The notes below the pieces were generated by a model that was given only the letters and a program-made list of their open reading frames with translations, was not told the origin of the DNA and searched no databases. Positions 55,205-64,000 of a stretch of DNA of 64,000 nucleotides are shown one piece after another. The position numbers and the translations under genes were made by a program. Each line of letters begins with the position of its first letter. Within the stretch, counting starts at the first letter, position 1. Source of the DNA: Parasulfuritortus cantonensis (GTDB taxonomy: Bacteria > Pseudomonadota > Gammaproteobacteria > Burkholderiales > Thiobacillaceae); NCBI RefSeq assembly GCF_004337445.1, contig NZ_SJZB01000051.1:1-64000 (forward strand), read 5' to 3'.

Positions 55205-55495
55205 ATGGACGCCTACACCGCACTGACCCGGGGCGGCTCGCCCTGGACCCCCGAATTCGTGGTTTCCCTCAACCAGAAGACCTGCATCGGCTGCGGCCGC
55301 TGCTACAAGGTCTGCCCGCGCGACGTGCTGTCCCTGGAGGACCGCGACGAGGAGGACATGGACGAGGACATGGACGAGGACCAGATGAGCGTCATGACCA
55401 TCAAGAACGCCATGGACTGCATCGGCTGCGGCGCCTGCGGCCGGGTCTGCCCGAAGAACTGCTACACCCACTCGGCCATGCCGGTGGGTGCCTGA
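55205..55495 (+). CDS. fdxB: nif ferredoxin with two [4Fe-4S] clusters (FdxB type)
   Basis: This 96-residue ferredoxin of the nif-specific ferredoxin III type has cluster motifs [13 protein letters not shown] and [15 protein letters not shown], with acidic residues repeated between them ([12 protein letters not shown], encoded by a short GACATGGACGAG repeat). It is cytoplasmic. It may supply electrons for cofactor assembly or nitrogenase. It starts 7 bases after the DUF683 gene. Confidence 0.92.
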   Translation: MDAYTALTRGGSPWTPEFVVSLNQKTCIGCGRCYKVCPRDVLSLEDRDEEDMDEDMDEDQMSVMTIKNAMDCIGCGACGRVCPKNCYTHSAMPVGA

Positions 55496-55506
55496 GGAGA
55501 TAGGCC

Positions 55507-55830
55507 ATGCCGAGACCGCAGAAACACGTGTTCGTCTGCTCGCAAACGCGCCCGCCCGGCCACCCGCGCGGCTCCTGCGCGGAAAAGGGCTGCCGCGACG
55601 TGCTCGACGAGTTCTACTTCCAGTTCCAGCAGCGCCAGTGCTTCGACACCGTCGCCATCACCGCGACCGGCTGCCTGGGGCCGTGCAGCACCGGCACCAA
55701 CGTGCTGGTCTACCCGGAAGGGATCATGTACGGCAACGTCACCAAGGACGACGTCGCGGCGATCTTCGACGAGCACCTGCTCGGCGGTACCCCGGTCGAA
55801 CGGCTGAAGGTCCCGGCCGACCTCTGGTAA
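55507..55830 (+). CDS. Thioredoxin-like [2Fe-2S] ferredoxin
   Basis: This 107-residue protein with thioredoxin fold has its ligands in FVCSQTRPPGHPRGSCAEKG (two Cys) and ITATGCLGPCSTGTNVLVYP (two Cys), the pattern of nif-linked 2Fe-2S ferredoxins such as Azotobacter FdI-type Shethna protein I. It overlaps the next start by 1 base. It is a candidate electron carrier or oxygen-protection partner of nitrogenase. Confidence 0.9.
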   Translation: MPRPQKHVFVCSQTRPPGHPRGSCAEKGCRDVLDEFYFQFQQRQCFDTVAITATGCLGPCSTGTNVLVYPEGIMYGNVTKDDVAAIFDEHLLGGTPVERLKVPADLW

Positions 55831-56189
55831 TGGCCGGCCAGTTCCCACCCGACGTCGAGGCCTCGGTCGCCCGCCTGGTCGACGCCCTGCGCGGCGAGGC
55901 GATCAAGTTCGTCAGCGCCGACAAGCTGCCCGACATCCGGGCCGCCTCGCTGGTCCTCGAACGGGTGGTCGACCCGGCCAACGGCCTGCCCGGCTACGAC
56001 GGCGTCTGGCGCAACGCGCTCAACGAGCGGGTCGGCCGGGTGACCATCAACAGCGACGGCAGCTTCTTCGCCGAGTACGACCTGTGCGTGCGCCACCCGC
56101 GCCGCCCGGAATGGTTCATCGAGGCGGTCACCGCCTGGGGACGCGGCGACCAGGTCAAGGCGGAGGCGCGTCTGCTGGCCATGCTATGA
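55830..56189 (+). CDS. Hypothetical nif-operon protein A
   Basis: This 119-residue acidic soluble protein of no recognised family starts at an overlap with the ferredoxin gene. Stretches such as RLVDALRGEAIKFVSADKLPDI and RVTINSDGSFFAEYDLCVRHPRRPEWFIEAVTAWG suggest a compact alpha/beta domain. It overlaps the next gene by 4 bases, so it belongs to the nifN operon. Confidence 0.65.
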   Translation: MAGQFPPDVEASVARLVDALRGEAIKFVSADKLPDIRAASLVLERVVDPANGLPGYDGVWRNALNERVGRVTINSDGSFFAEYDLCVRHPRRPEWFIEAVTAWGRGDQVKAEARLLAML

Positions 56190-56614
56190 CCGCCCTGCCC
56201 GACGACCTGCGTCTGCTCCTGGTGCACAAGCAGCGCACCAGCGCCCGGCTGCGCTTCCTGATCTTTCCGCATGGCGTCTGTGCCTTCAAACCCCTGCCCG
56301 CCCTGTCGGTGGTCGAGGAAGAGGGCGAGGGCGAGCCCGAGGTGGCCTACCATCCGAACGGCTGGTTGCGCCGGACCGAACAGGCCCTCGCGCTGGCGCC
56401 CGGCAGCCTGAAGGCGGAGCCGGAATTCCACGCCACCGTGCAGACCCCGGGCGGGCCGATCAGCATCCAGTTGGCCGAGCTGGACACCGTCGATCCGCCC
56501 TTCGCCGTGGCCGAAGCGGTCGGTGGCCGTTTCGTCGCCATCACCGAGGCGCGCGGTTGCACGCCCGTGGAGATGGAACTGCTGCGCCGCGCCTATACCG
56601 CCATGCTCGGCTGA
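56186..56614 (+). CDS. Hypothetical nif-operon protein B
   Basis: This 142-residue soluble protein of unknown family starts at an ATGA overlap. It has a beta-rich N-terminal part (RLRFLIFPHGVCAFKPL) and ends LLRRAYTAMLG. It is the last tightly coupled gene of the nifN operon. A 112-base gap with no clear promoter follows. Confidence 0.62.
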   Translation: MTALPDDLRLLLVHKQRTSARLRFLIFPHGVCAFKPLPALSVVEEEGEGEPEVAYHPNGWLRRTEQALALAPGSLKAEPEFHATVQTPGGPISIQLAELDTVDPPFAVAEAVGGRFVAITEARGCTPVEMELLRRAYTAMLG

Positions 56615-56726
56615 GGGCGCGCGACCCCTGCCCAAACCGGTCCCTTTTCGGCTACCTTGAGATGACTTGGACATCGACCGGAAAGGGAGGCCATGAATCC
56701 CCTGGAGTCTGCCGGGCGCGACGCGG

Positions 56727-59660
56727 GTGTCGCCATGGCGCATCGTCGTCGGCTGGCCTGCCGACCCACCCGGCGCGGGAGCCGCGCGCTTGGCTGAGAC
56801 GCGGCCGGACGAGAGCGCGGCACCGGACGGCGGGGCGGTCCGCCTGGCGGCCGTCCTGGCTGCCCTCCGCGACGGCGTCATCACCGCCGATGCCCGGGGC
56901 TGCATCCAGTCGCTCAACCCGGCCGCCGAACGCCTGACCGGGTGGCCGGCGGCCGAGGCGCTCGGGCGCCCGGTGGCCGAGGTGTTCCGTCTCGTCGGCC
57001 GCGCGAACCGGGTGTCCCTGCCCGGCCCGGTGGCCGAGGTGCTGGCCAGCGGCGCCGCCACGGCGCCCACCGAGCACACTCTGCTGAACCTGCGCACGGG
57101 CACCGAACTGGCGATCGTCTGCCATGCCGTGCCGCTGGCCGGGCCCGACGGCGGGGCCGGCGCGCTCCTGGTGTTCCGCGACCGGACCGGGGAACGCGAC
57201 GAACTCGAGCGCCTGCGCGAGAGCGAACGGCAGCTCAACACCATCTTGGACAACGTCGAGTCCTACATCTTCATCAAGGACACCGACTATCGCTACCGCT
57301 ATGCCAACCGGGCGGTATGCCGCCTGTTCGGGGCCGATCTGGCCGACATCGTCGGCCGCACCGACGCCGATTTCCTCGACCCGGACGCCCTGGCCCGGCT
57401 GCATGCCAACGACCGCCGGGTGATCGAGGACGGCGAACGCCTGGTCGAGGAGGAGGAGCTCATCGGCCGCGCCACCGGCGAGCATTGCACGGCGCTCACC
57501 GTGAAGCTCCCCCTGCGCCACCCCGACGGCCGCATCTACGCGCTCTGCGGGGTGGCCACCGACATCACCTGGCAGAAACGGCGCGAGGACCAGTTGCGCC
57601 TGGCGGCGGGGGTGTTCGACCACGCCCAGGAGGGCATCCTGATCACCGACGCGGACGCCCGCATCGTCGACATCAACCCGGCCTTCACCGCCATCACCGG
57701 CTACGGCCGCGACGAGGCGCTCGGGCGCAACCCCTCGTTCCTGAAGTCGGACCACCACGCGCCGGAGTTCTTCGCCGACATGTGGGCCTCGGTGCTCGAG
57801 ACCGGCGCCTGGCGCGGCGAAGTCTGCAACCGCAAGAAGAACGGCGAGTCGTTCATCGAGATGCTGGCGATCAGCGCCGTGCCGGCCCGGCAGGGCGGGC
57901 GCGGCTATTTCGTCGGCGTGTTCACCGACATCACCCAGTTCAAGGCGCAACAGCAGCGCCTGGAGCGCATCGCCCACTACGACGCCCTCACCCAACTGCC
58001 CAACCGGGTCCTGATGGCCGACCGCCTGCACGTCGCCCTGGCCCAGACGCGCCGGGCCGGCGACCTGATGGCGGTCTGCTACCTGGACCTCGACGAGTTC
58101 AAGCCGGTCAACGACACCTACGGCCACGAGGCCGGCGACCAGATCCTGGTCGAGGTGGCCAGCCGCCTGAGCCTCGGCCTGCGGGCCGGCGACACGGTGG
58201 CCAGGCTGGGCGGCGACGAGTTCGTCATCCTGCTCGCCGGCCTGCACGACCTGGACGAATGCCGGCGCACCCTGGACCGCCTCCTGCGTACCCTGGCCAA
58301 GCCCTACGGCCTCGCCGGCGGGGTCGGCGTCGAGCTGTCCGCCAGCGTCGGCGTGGCCGTATATCCGCTCGACGACACCGATGCCGATACCCTGCTCAGG
58401 CATGCCGACCAGTCCATGTACGTGGCCAAGGAGGCCGGGCGCAACCGCTACCACCTGTACGACCCCGAGCACGACCGCCGGGCGCGCGCCCAGCGCGAGG
58501 CCATCAGCCGGATCGAAGAGGGGCTCCTGCGCGGCGAGTTCCAGCTTCATTACCAGCCCAAGGTCGACATGCGCCGGGGCCGGGTGGTCGGCGCCGAGGC
58601 CCTGATCCGCTGGCAGCATCCGCAACGCGGCCTGCTGCCGCCGTCCGAATTCCTGCCCCACATCGACGGTACGGAGCTGGCGCGCCCGGTCGGCGAGTGG
58701 GTGATCGACACCGCCCTGGCCCAGATGGCGGCCTGGCGCAAGGGCGGCCTGGAGCTGCCGGTGAGCGTGAACGTCTCGGCGCGCCACCTGCAGAGCCCGG
58801 ATTTCACCGACAACCTGGCCCGGGCCCTGGCCAGGCAGCCGGGCGTGCCGCCCAGCGACCTGGAACTGGAGATCCTGGAGACCAGCGCGCTGGACGACCT
58901 CCTGCACGTGGCCGGCCTGATCGACGGGTGCCATCGCCTGGGCGTGTCCTTCGCCCTGGACGACTTCGGCACCGGCTATTCGTCGCTCAGCTACCTCAAG
59001 CGCCTGTCGGCCAAGACCCTCAAGATCGACCAGTCCTTCGTGCGCGACATGCTGCACGACAGCGAGGACATGGCCATCGTCGACGCCATCGTCGGCATGG
59101 CCGAGGCGTTCCAGCGCCGGGTCATCGCCGAGGGCGTCGAGGGCGTGGAACATGGCGTGCTGCTCCTGCACCTGGGCTGCGACTGCGCCCAGGGCTATGC
59201 CATCGCCCGGCCCATGGCGGCGGCCGAGATCCCGGCCTGGGTGGCGAACTGGCGTCCGGACGGCGCCTGGCTGCAGGCGGCCCGCCAACACTGCCCGAAG
59301 GCGGACCTGCCCATCCTGATCGCCGGTTTCGACCACCGCCACTGGATCGACCTGGTGGCGGCCTGGATCGGCGGTGCGGGCGTGGCGGCCAACCCGCCGC
59401 CCCTGAACAGCCACGCCTGCCGGTTCGGGCGCTGGTACGACGGCCCGGGCCTGGCGCGCTACGGGGCCTTGGCGGCCTTCCGCGAGATCGGTCCGGTGCA
59501 CGAGCGCATCCACGCCCTGGTGCGCGAACTGGCGACCCTTAAGCTGGCCGGCCAGGACGACCGCGCCGCCGGCCGGGTGCCCGAGCTGCTCGACCAGCGC
59601 AACAGCCTGCTCCTCCTGCTCGAACGCCTGGCCCGCGAGATCGCCGCCCGGGCCGACTGA
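56727..59660 (+). CDS. PAS-GGDEF-EAL protein with C-terminal CZB-like zinc domain
   Basis: This protein of about 977 residues has three PAS domains (near 35-150, 170-290, 295-410), GGDEF ([13 protein letters not shown], near 494), EAL (VGAEALIRW, near 622; [16 protein letters not shown]), and a C-terminal segment NSHACRFGRWYDGPG...PVHERIHALVREL. The last matches the Cys/His zinc-binding CZB fold known from chemoreceptors and the cyclase DgcZ. GTG 56727 and TTG 56790 are possible starts. The best ribosome site (GGGAGGCC) instead precedes an ATG at 56693 in another frame, so the true start is unsettled. The nifZ promoter begins at the base after its stop. Confidence 0.88.
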   Translation: MSPWRIVVGWPADPPGAGAARLAETRPDESAAPDGGAVRLAAVLAALRDGVITADARGCIQSLNPAAERLTGWPAAEALGRPVAEVFRLVGRANRVSLPGPVAEVLASGAATAPTEHTLLNLRTGTELAIVCHAVPLAGPDGGAGALLVFRDRTGERDELERLRESERQLNTILDNVESYIFIKDTDYRYRYANRAVCRLFGADLADIVGRTDADFLDPDALARLHANDRRVIEDGERLVEEEELIGRATGEHCTALTVKLPLRHPDGRIYALCGVATDITWQKRREDQLRLAAGVFDHAQEGILITDADARIVDINPAFTAITGYGRDEALGRNPSFLKSDHHAPEFFADMWASVLETGAWRGEVCNRKKNGESFIEMLAISAVPARQGGRGYFVGVFTDITQFKAQQQRLERIAHYDALTQLPNRVLMADRLHVALAQTRRAGDLMAVCYLDLDEFKPVNDTYGHEAGDQILVEVASRLSLGLRAGDTVARLGGDEFVILLAGLHDLDECRRTLDRLLRTLAKPYGLAGGVGVELSASVGVAVYPLDDTDADTLLRHADQSMYVAKEAGRNRYHLYDPEHDRRARAQREAISRIEEGLLRGEFQLHYQPKVDMRRGRVVGAEALIRWQHPQRGLLPPSEFLPHIDGTELARPVGEWVIDTALAQMAAWRKGGLELPVSVNVSARHLQSPDFTDNLARALARQPGVPPSDLELEILETSALDDLLHVAGLIDGCHRLGVSFALDDFGTGYSSLSYLKRLSAKTLKIDQSFVRDMLHDSEDMAIVDAIVGMAEAFQRRVIAEGVEGVEHGVLLLHLGCDCAQGYAIARPMAAAEIPAWVANWRPDGAWLQAARQHCPKADLPILIAGFDHRHWIDLVAAWIGGAGVAANPPPLNSHACRFGRWYDGPGLARYGALAAFREIGPVHERIHALVRELATLKLAGQDDRAAGRVPELLDQRNSLLLLLERLAREIAARAD

Positions 59661-59676
59661 TGGCACGGCGTTTGCT
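59661..59676 (+). promoter_or_regulatory. Sigma-54 promoter of the nifZ operon
   Basis: TGGCACG-GCGT-TTGCT is a full -24/-12 consensus, directly after the GGDEF-EAL stop codon and 49 bases before nifZ. No exact TGT-N10-ACA site was found in the 300 bases upstream. Confidence 0.88.
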
Positions 59677-59725
59677 GTTTTCAGGCAATAGGGCGCTGAC
59701 GCGCCGAATTTGAGAGGAAACCGAC

Positions 59726-60001
59726 ATGAGCCGATTCGAGATGGGCGATCTGGTGTATTCCGCCCTGGACATCTACAACGACCCGGTCGAGGAGACCGGG
59801 GAAAGCGGCATCCCGGGCCTCAACCCCGGCGACCTGCTGGCCGCGGCGGGGGCCCGCGGCGTGGTGGTCAACATCGGCCACGCCGAGGCGATGCCCGACG
59901 AGGACATCTACCTGGTCCGCTTCGAGACCGGCGCGGCGGGTGGCCTGGGCGACCCGATCGGCTGCCTGGCCGAGGAACTGAGCCACGAGCCGGCCGCCTG
60001 A
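59726..60001 (+). CDS. nifZ: NifZ
   Basis: This 91-residue NifZ protein helps mature P-clusters of the MoFe protein. Family features are GDLVYSALDIYND, LLAAAGARGVVVNIGHAEAMPDEDIYLVRFE and LGDPIGCLAEELS. It has GAGAGGAAA before its ATG. The stop overlaps the start of the nitroreductase-like gene. Confidence 0.92.
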   Translation: MSRFEMGDLVYSALDIYNDPVEETGESGIPGLNPGDLLAAAGARGVVVNIGHAEAMPDEDIYLVRFETGAAGGLGDPIGCLAEELSHEPAA

Positions 60002-61482
60002 TGGACGCCGCCGCGACCGCATTCGCCTATCACGACCGTACCAAACACCGCCTCGACCGCTATGCCGCCGGGCCCGGCAGCCTGGACTGGGACGCCCAGC
60101 CCAATCCCTTCCGGCACTGGTCCGACACCGCGCGCCTGGCCCTGGACCGGCGTACCGGCACGGCGCCCGCCGGGGTGCCGGACCTGGCCGGGATCGCCTG
60201 GCTGCTGCGCCACGCCGCCGCCGTCACGGCCTGGAAGCAGTACGGCCCGGCGCGCTGGTCGCTGCGCGCGCATCCCTCGTCCGGCAACCTGCATCCGACC
60301 GAGACCTGGCTGTGCGCGCGCGGCATCGCCGGCCTAGCCGACGGCCTGTACCACTACCAGGCCGAGGACCACAGCCTGGAATTGCGTGCCGACCTGGCCG
60401 CCGAGCCGGAGGCCGGGCCTTCTCTGCACCTGGCCTATTCCTCCGTCGCCTGGCGCGAGGCCTGGAAGTACGGCGAGCGCGCCTTCCGCTACTGCCAGCT
60501 CGACATGGGCCACGTGCTCGGCGCCCTGGCCTACGCCGCGGCCCTGCTCGGCTGGCGTCCGCGCTTGCTGACCCCGGGTGCGGACGAACTGGCGGCTTGC
60601 CTGGGCCTCGACCGGGCCGCGGACTACGCCGGCGTCGAGCCGGAGGAGGCCGAGGCGGCGGTGTGCCTGTTCGGCGCCCCGGCCATGCCGCGCTTCAGCC
60701 GCTGGCACGGCCGCCCCGGCCTGCTCGACGGCAACCCCATGTACCGCTGGCCGGTCATCGACGAGGTCGCGGCGGCGACCCGCGGCCGCCTGCCCCCGCT
60801 GCCCGCCGGGCCGGCCGAGGTGCCCGCCGGCGTGGCCGCGGAGACCCTGTTGCGGCGGCGCAGCGCCCAGGCCTTCGACGGCCGTTCGGAACTGCCCGTG
60901 ACCGCCTTCCGGCGCCTGCTCGGCACCCTGGCTGGGGCGGCCGGGTCGCCGGCCTGGGCGCTCTGGACCTATGCGGCGCGCGTGCATCCGGTCCTGTTCG
61001 TGCACCGGGTCGAGGGCCTGGCCCCGGGGCTCTATTGCCTGCCTCGCTCGGAGGCCGGTCTGGCCGGCCTGGCCGGTGCCATGCGCCGGGAGTTCGCCTG
61101 GACCCCGGCCGACCCCGAGCTGCCGCTCTACAAGCTGGTCGGCGCCAAGGCCGAGCGCACCGCGCGCACGGTGTCGTGCCATCAGGACATCGCCAGCCAG
61201 TGCGCCTTCTCGGTCATGTTCGTGGCCGAGTTCGCCGGCCCGGTCGGCGCCGACCCGGCCGCCTGGCGACATCTGCACTGGGAGGCCGGCCTGCTCGGAC
61301 ACGCCCTCACTTTGGCGGCCGAGGCGGAGGGCTGGCGCGGCACCGGCATCGGCTGCTTCTTCGACGACGCCGACCAGGAACTGCTCGGCCTGGCCGACGA
61401 CCGCTACCGGGTGATCTACCACTATGCGGTCGGCATGGCCGTCGACGACGCCCGCCTGAGCACCCTGCCGGCCTATGACTGA
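60001..61482 (+). CDS. Tandem nitroreductase (SagB/ThcOx type)
   Basis: This 493-residue protein has two nitroreductase-fold halves. The first has HPSSGNLHPTETWL and LDMGHVLGALAYAAALLGW. The second begins near ETLLRRRSAQAFDG, has HQDIASQCAFSVMFVAEF, and ends EAEGWRGTGIGCFFDDADQELLGLADDRYRVIYHYAVG. SagB-type proteins are FMN oxidoreductases. It is NifZ-coupled, and its substrate is unknown. Confidence 0.82.
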   Translation: MDAAATAFAYHDRTKHRLDRYAAGPGSLDWDAQPNPFRHWSDTARLALDRRTGTAPAGVPDLAGIAWLLRHAAAVTAWKQYGPARWSLRAHPSSGNLHPTETWLCARGIAGLADGLYHYQAEDHSLELRADLAAEPEAGPSLHLAYSSVAWREAWKYGERAFRYCQLDMGHVLGALAYAAALLGWRPRLLTPGADELAACLGLDRAADYAGVEPEEAEAAVCLFGAPAMPRFSRWHGRPGLLDGNPMYRWPVIDEVAAATRGRLPPLPAGPAEVPAGVAAETLLRRRSAQAFDGRSELPVTAFRRLLGTLAGAAGSPAWALWTYAARVHPVLFVHRVEGLAPGLYCLPRSEAGLAGLAGAMRREFAWTPADPELPLYKLVGAKAERTARTVSCHQDIASQCAFSVMFVAEFAGPVGADPAAWRHLHWEAGLLGHALTLAAEAEGWRGTGIGCFFDDADQELLGLADDRYRVIYHYAVGMAVDDARLSTLPAYD

Positions 61483-61933
61483 GGCGGCCGTCGACACCCT
61501 GCTGCGCGAGGCCATGGCCGGCTACCGGGCCGACCCGGCGCGCGCCGATTTCATGCTCAACTACGCCTGCAGCCAGGCGGTCGACCCGTTGCCGCTGTAC
61601 CGGGTGCTGTACAAGTTCTACAACGGCCAGCGCCGCTTCGAGCCGGCGCGCGACTTCGCGGCCCGGGCCCTGGCCGAGTCGGCGCGCCGGGCCGGCTTGG
61701 CCGGGCCGCCCGAGGGCTGGCGCCGGGACGCCCTGACCGGCGTCGAGACCCTGCTCGCCAGCCAGTTGCTGCTCGCCCTCAAGGCCACCGCCTTCCTCGC
61801 CCTGCGCGCCGGTGACGAGGCCGCCGCCGGCCGCCACCTGGCCGTCCTCAAGGACCTCGACCCGGAGGACGGCAGCGGCGTCTCGGTGGTCGCCGCCCTG
61901 GCCGACGGCGCGCTCGCCGGGGACTATCCTTGA
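61475..61933 (+). CDS. Helical TPR-like nif-associated protein
   Basis: This 152-residue alpha-helical protein overlaps the preceding gene by 8 bases. A TPR-like pattern is visible in PLYRVLYKFYNGQRRFEPARDFAARALAESARRAG and LALKATAFLALRAGDEAAAGRHLAVLKDLDP. It has no signal or cysteine-rich motif. It probably acts as a protein-interaction module within the nifZ operon; its partner is unknown. Confidence 0.65.
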   Translation: MTEAAVDTLLREAMAGYRADPARADFMLNYACSQAVDPLPLYRVLYKFYNGQRRFEPARDFAARALAESARRAGLAGPPEGWRRDALTGVETLLASQLLLALKATAFLALRAGDEAAAGRHLAVLKDLDPEDGSGVSVVAALADGALAGDYP

Positions 61934-61964
61934 AGGGTAGCGGCGACCCTGCAGGAGGCGGGCG

Positions 61965-62501
61965 ATGGCGAAGCGGTCCTATCCCCTGGCCAAGGTATAC
62001 GGCCTGATCGAGCCCGGCCCCGTGGTGCTGCTGGCGACCGCCGGGAAGACGCGCCCGAATGTCATGACCCTGTCCTGGCTGATGCCGGTCGAGTTCGAGC
62101 CGCCCCTGCTGGCCTGCCTGCTCGGCGCCGGCGACTACAGCTACGGGCTGCTGCGCAAGAGTCGCGAATGCAGCCTCAACATCCCGGCCGTGGAACTGGC
62201 CGAGCAGGTGGTGGCGGTGGGCAACTGCTCCGGCCGCGAGGTCGACAAGTTCGCCGCCTTCGGGCTCGCCACCCGGCCGGCCGCCTGCGTCGGCGCGCCG
62301 CTGCTCGAAGCCTGCTATGCCAGCCTGGAATGTAAGGTTTACGACAGCCGGATGGCGAACCGCTACGGCCTGTTCATACTTGAGGTGGTCAAGGCCTGGG
62401 TGGACGGTGCGGTGAAGAATCCCCGCACCCTGCACCACCGCGGCATGGGCGCCTTCATGGTGGCCGGCGAGACGATCCGGCTGAAATCGGCGATGAAGTA
62501 G
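61965..62501 (+). CDS. Flavin-reductase-like FMN-binding protein
   Basis: This 178-residue split-barrel flavoprotein has PGPVVLLATAGKTRPNVMTLSWLMPVEFEPPLLAC and the C-terminal NPRTLHHRGMGAFMVAGE. AGGAGG precedes the ATG. It is of the FMN-binding flavin reductase family and starts 31 bases after the TPR-like gene, so it may share the nifZ transcript. Confidence 0.85.
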   Translation: MAKRSYPLAKVYGLIEPGPVVLLATAGKTRPNVMTLSWLMPVEFEPPLLACLLGAGDYSYGLLRKSRECSLNIPAVELAEQVVAVGNCSGREVDKFAAFGLATRPAACVGAPLLEACYASLECKVYDSRMANRYGLFILEVVKAWVDGAVKNPRTLHHRGMGAFMVAGETIRLKSAMK

Positions 62502-62537
62502 CCTGCGGGCCGCCAGCCACGCCTACGGCCCCGGCCA

Positions 62538-63287
62538 GTGAAACCGAGCCTCAGCCGTTCCCGTCTGGTCGGCCGCCTGCGCGAGCGCCTGCTCAGGCAC
62601 GGCTACCCGCGCCTGCAGATGTCGCTCATGGTCCTCCTCACCGGCGCCGCCGGGTTCCTCGTTTCGGCCCTGCTCCTCGGTGCCGGCCTGGAGACCATGT
62701 GGCTACGCTACCTGTGCGCCTTCGCGGTCGCCTACCCGGTCTTCCTGGCCCTGCTCTGGCTGTGGCCGCGCACCGGCGCGGCGGATTACGGCGAGTTCGC
62801 CGACCTGAGCGGATTCGGTGCCTCGCCATCCGGCGGTGTGCCGGTGCCGGGCGGCGGCCATTTCGGCGGCGCCGGCGCCAGTGCCCGCTTCGAAGTGCCG
62901 GCCATGGAACTCGGCGGCGCCGAGGCAGGCGTGGGCGGCGACGTCGGCGATGGCGCGGCCGACGCCCTCGATGCGGTGGGCGACGGCGACGAATTCGCCG
63001 TCGTCCTGCTCGTCCTGGTGTTGCTGCTGGCGGTCCTGATCGCCTCGGCCTGGCTGGTCTACACGGCGCCCGGCCTGTTCGCCGAGCTGACCGTCGACGG
63101 CGCCCTGTCGGCCGGCCTGTACCGGCGCCTGCGCCAGACCGAGACGCCGTCCTGGCTGGCGACGGCGCTGCGCCGTACCTGGCTGCTGTTCGCCCTCACC
63201 GGGGTCGCCGCCGTGGCCTGCGCCTGGTGGCTGCAGCACCTGGTGCCGGGCGCGCACTCCATCGGTGCCGTGCTGGCGCGCCTGTAG
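62538..63287 (+). CDS. Hypothetical membrane protein
   Basis: This 249-residue protein starts at GTG. It has membrane helices at LMVLLTGAAGFLVSALLLGAG, YLCAFAVAYPVFLALLWLW, EFAVVLLVLVLLLAVLIASAWLVY and TWLLFALTGVAAVACAWWL. Between the second and third lies a Gly/Ala/Asp-rich loop of about 75 residues. The family is unknown. It is convergent with the flavodoxin gene. Confidence 0.65.
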   Translation: MKPSLSRSRLVGRLRERLLRHGYPRLQMSLMVLLTGAAGFLVSALLLGAGLETMWLRYLCAFAVAYPVFLALLWLWPRTGAADYGEFADLSGFGASPSGGVPVPGGGHFGGAGASARFEVPAMELGGAEAGVGGDVGDGAADALDAVGDGDEFAVVLLVLVLLLAVLIASAWLVYTAPGLFAELTVDGALSAGLYRRLRQTETPSWLATALRRTWLLFALTGVAAVACAWWLQHLVPGAHSIGAVLARL

Positions 63288-63294
63288 CGCCGTC

Positions 63295-63903
<609 letters not shown>

Positions 63904-63941
63904 CTACAATGGCCGCCTCGCAACCACGGACAGCAGCAGCC

Positions 63942-64000
63942 ATGTGCGGCATCGCCGGCGAACTCCGCCTGGACGGCTCCAGACCCGACCCCGCCGTCAT
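63942..64000 (+). CDS. Glutamine-dependent amidotransferase / asparagine-synthase type (N-terminal part)
   Basis: Only 19 residues are visible, starting MCGIAGELRLDGS. Cys2 after the initiator Met and the CGIAG block mark a class II glutamine amidotransferase domain. Asparagine synthase AsnB and the N-acetylglutaminylglutamine amide enzyme share this start. The rest lies outside the window. It is divergent from the flavodoxin gene. Confidence 0.65.
   Translation, partial: MCGIAGELRLDGSRPDPAV

Overview
The window is a high-GC chromosomal segment of a diazotrophic proteobacterium, most likely a betaproteobacterium. This rests on a NifA/sigma-54 nitrogen-fixation regulon (nifE, nifN, nifX, nifZ, flavodoxin, nif ferredoxins), Tat-type cyanate/nitrate-family binding proteins, a TonB/ExbBD energised uptake locus and several c-di-GMP proteins. 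No rRNA, tRNA, CRISPR array or transposase was seen. nifHDK, nifB and nifUS are not in the window.

Layout. 1-432: the end of modD. 505-5526 (minus): a cyanate-type operon with two tandem binding proteins, permease, ATPase and cyanase. 5959-6807 (minus): a two-domain rhodanese. 6982-8577 (plus): a GAF-AAA+-Fis sigma-54 activator. 8791-12326 (plus): OsmC-like protein, acyl-CoA-dehydrogenase-like flavoprotein, DUF302-like protein, rubredoxin and rubredoxin reductase. The cyn operon, the rhodanese and the OsmC operon each have a -24/-12 promoter, and their upstream DNA carries repeated ATTGTYA-type motifs, so the four units look like one dedicated regulon. 12513-14234: an unfamiliar AAA+ ATPase, also behind a -24/-12 promoter.

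14664-27179 is a metal-uptake locus. ModE-like sites precede a MolA/BtuF-type binding protein, a truncated haemoglobin, a FecCD-type permease broken by one missing base, an ATPase, TonB-ExbB-ExbD, two TonB-dependent receptors, a Tat-secreted binding protein and a di-haem oxidoreductase. I infer molybdenum (or Mo-chelate) acquisition feeding nitrogenase. 27319-31677 holds two glycosyltransferases, a GNAT enzyme, an unknown protein and a 5'-nucleotidase.

31734-63894 is the nif region, heavily interrupted. An LRV iron-sulfur protein plus a partner, nifE, and the nifN-nifX operon each have a TGT-N10-ACA site and a -24/-12 promoter; nifZ and the flavodoxin have -24/-12 promoters only. nifE and nifN lie about 17 kb apart. 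Between them are a GGDEF-EAL protein, a lipoprotein, a c-di-GMP-I (GEMM) riboswitch in front of a 42-residue membrane protein, a FAD oxidoreductase and an eight-gene minus-strand operon (TetR, outer-membrane factor, HlyD, RbbA-like ATPase/permease, ABC-2 permease, patatin, LpxR-like deacylase, HD-GYP). A second GGDEF-EAL protein with a C-terminal CZB-like zinc domain sits between the nifN operon and nifZ. The window ends in an asparagine-synthase-type amidotransferase.
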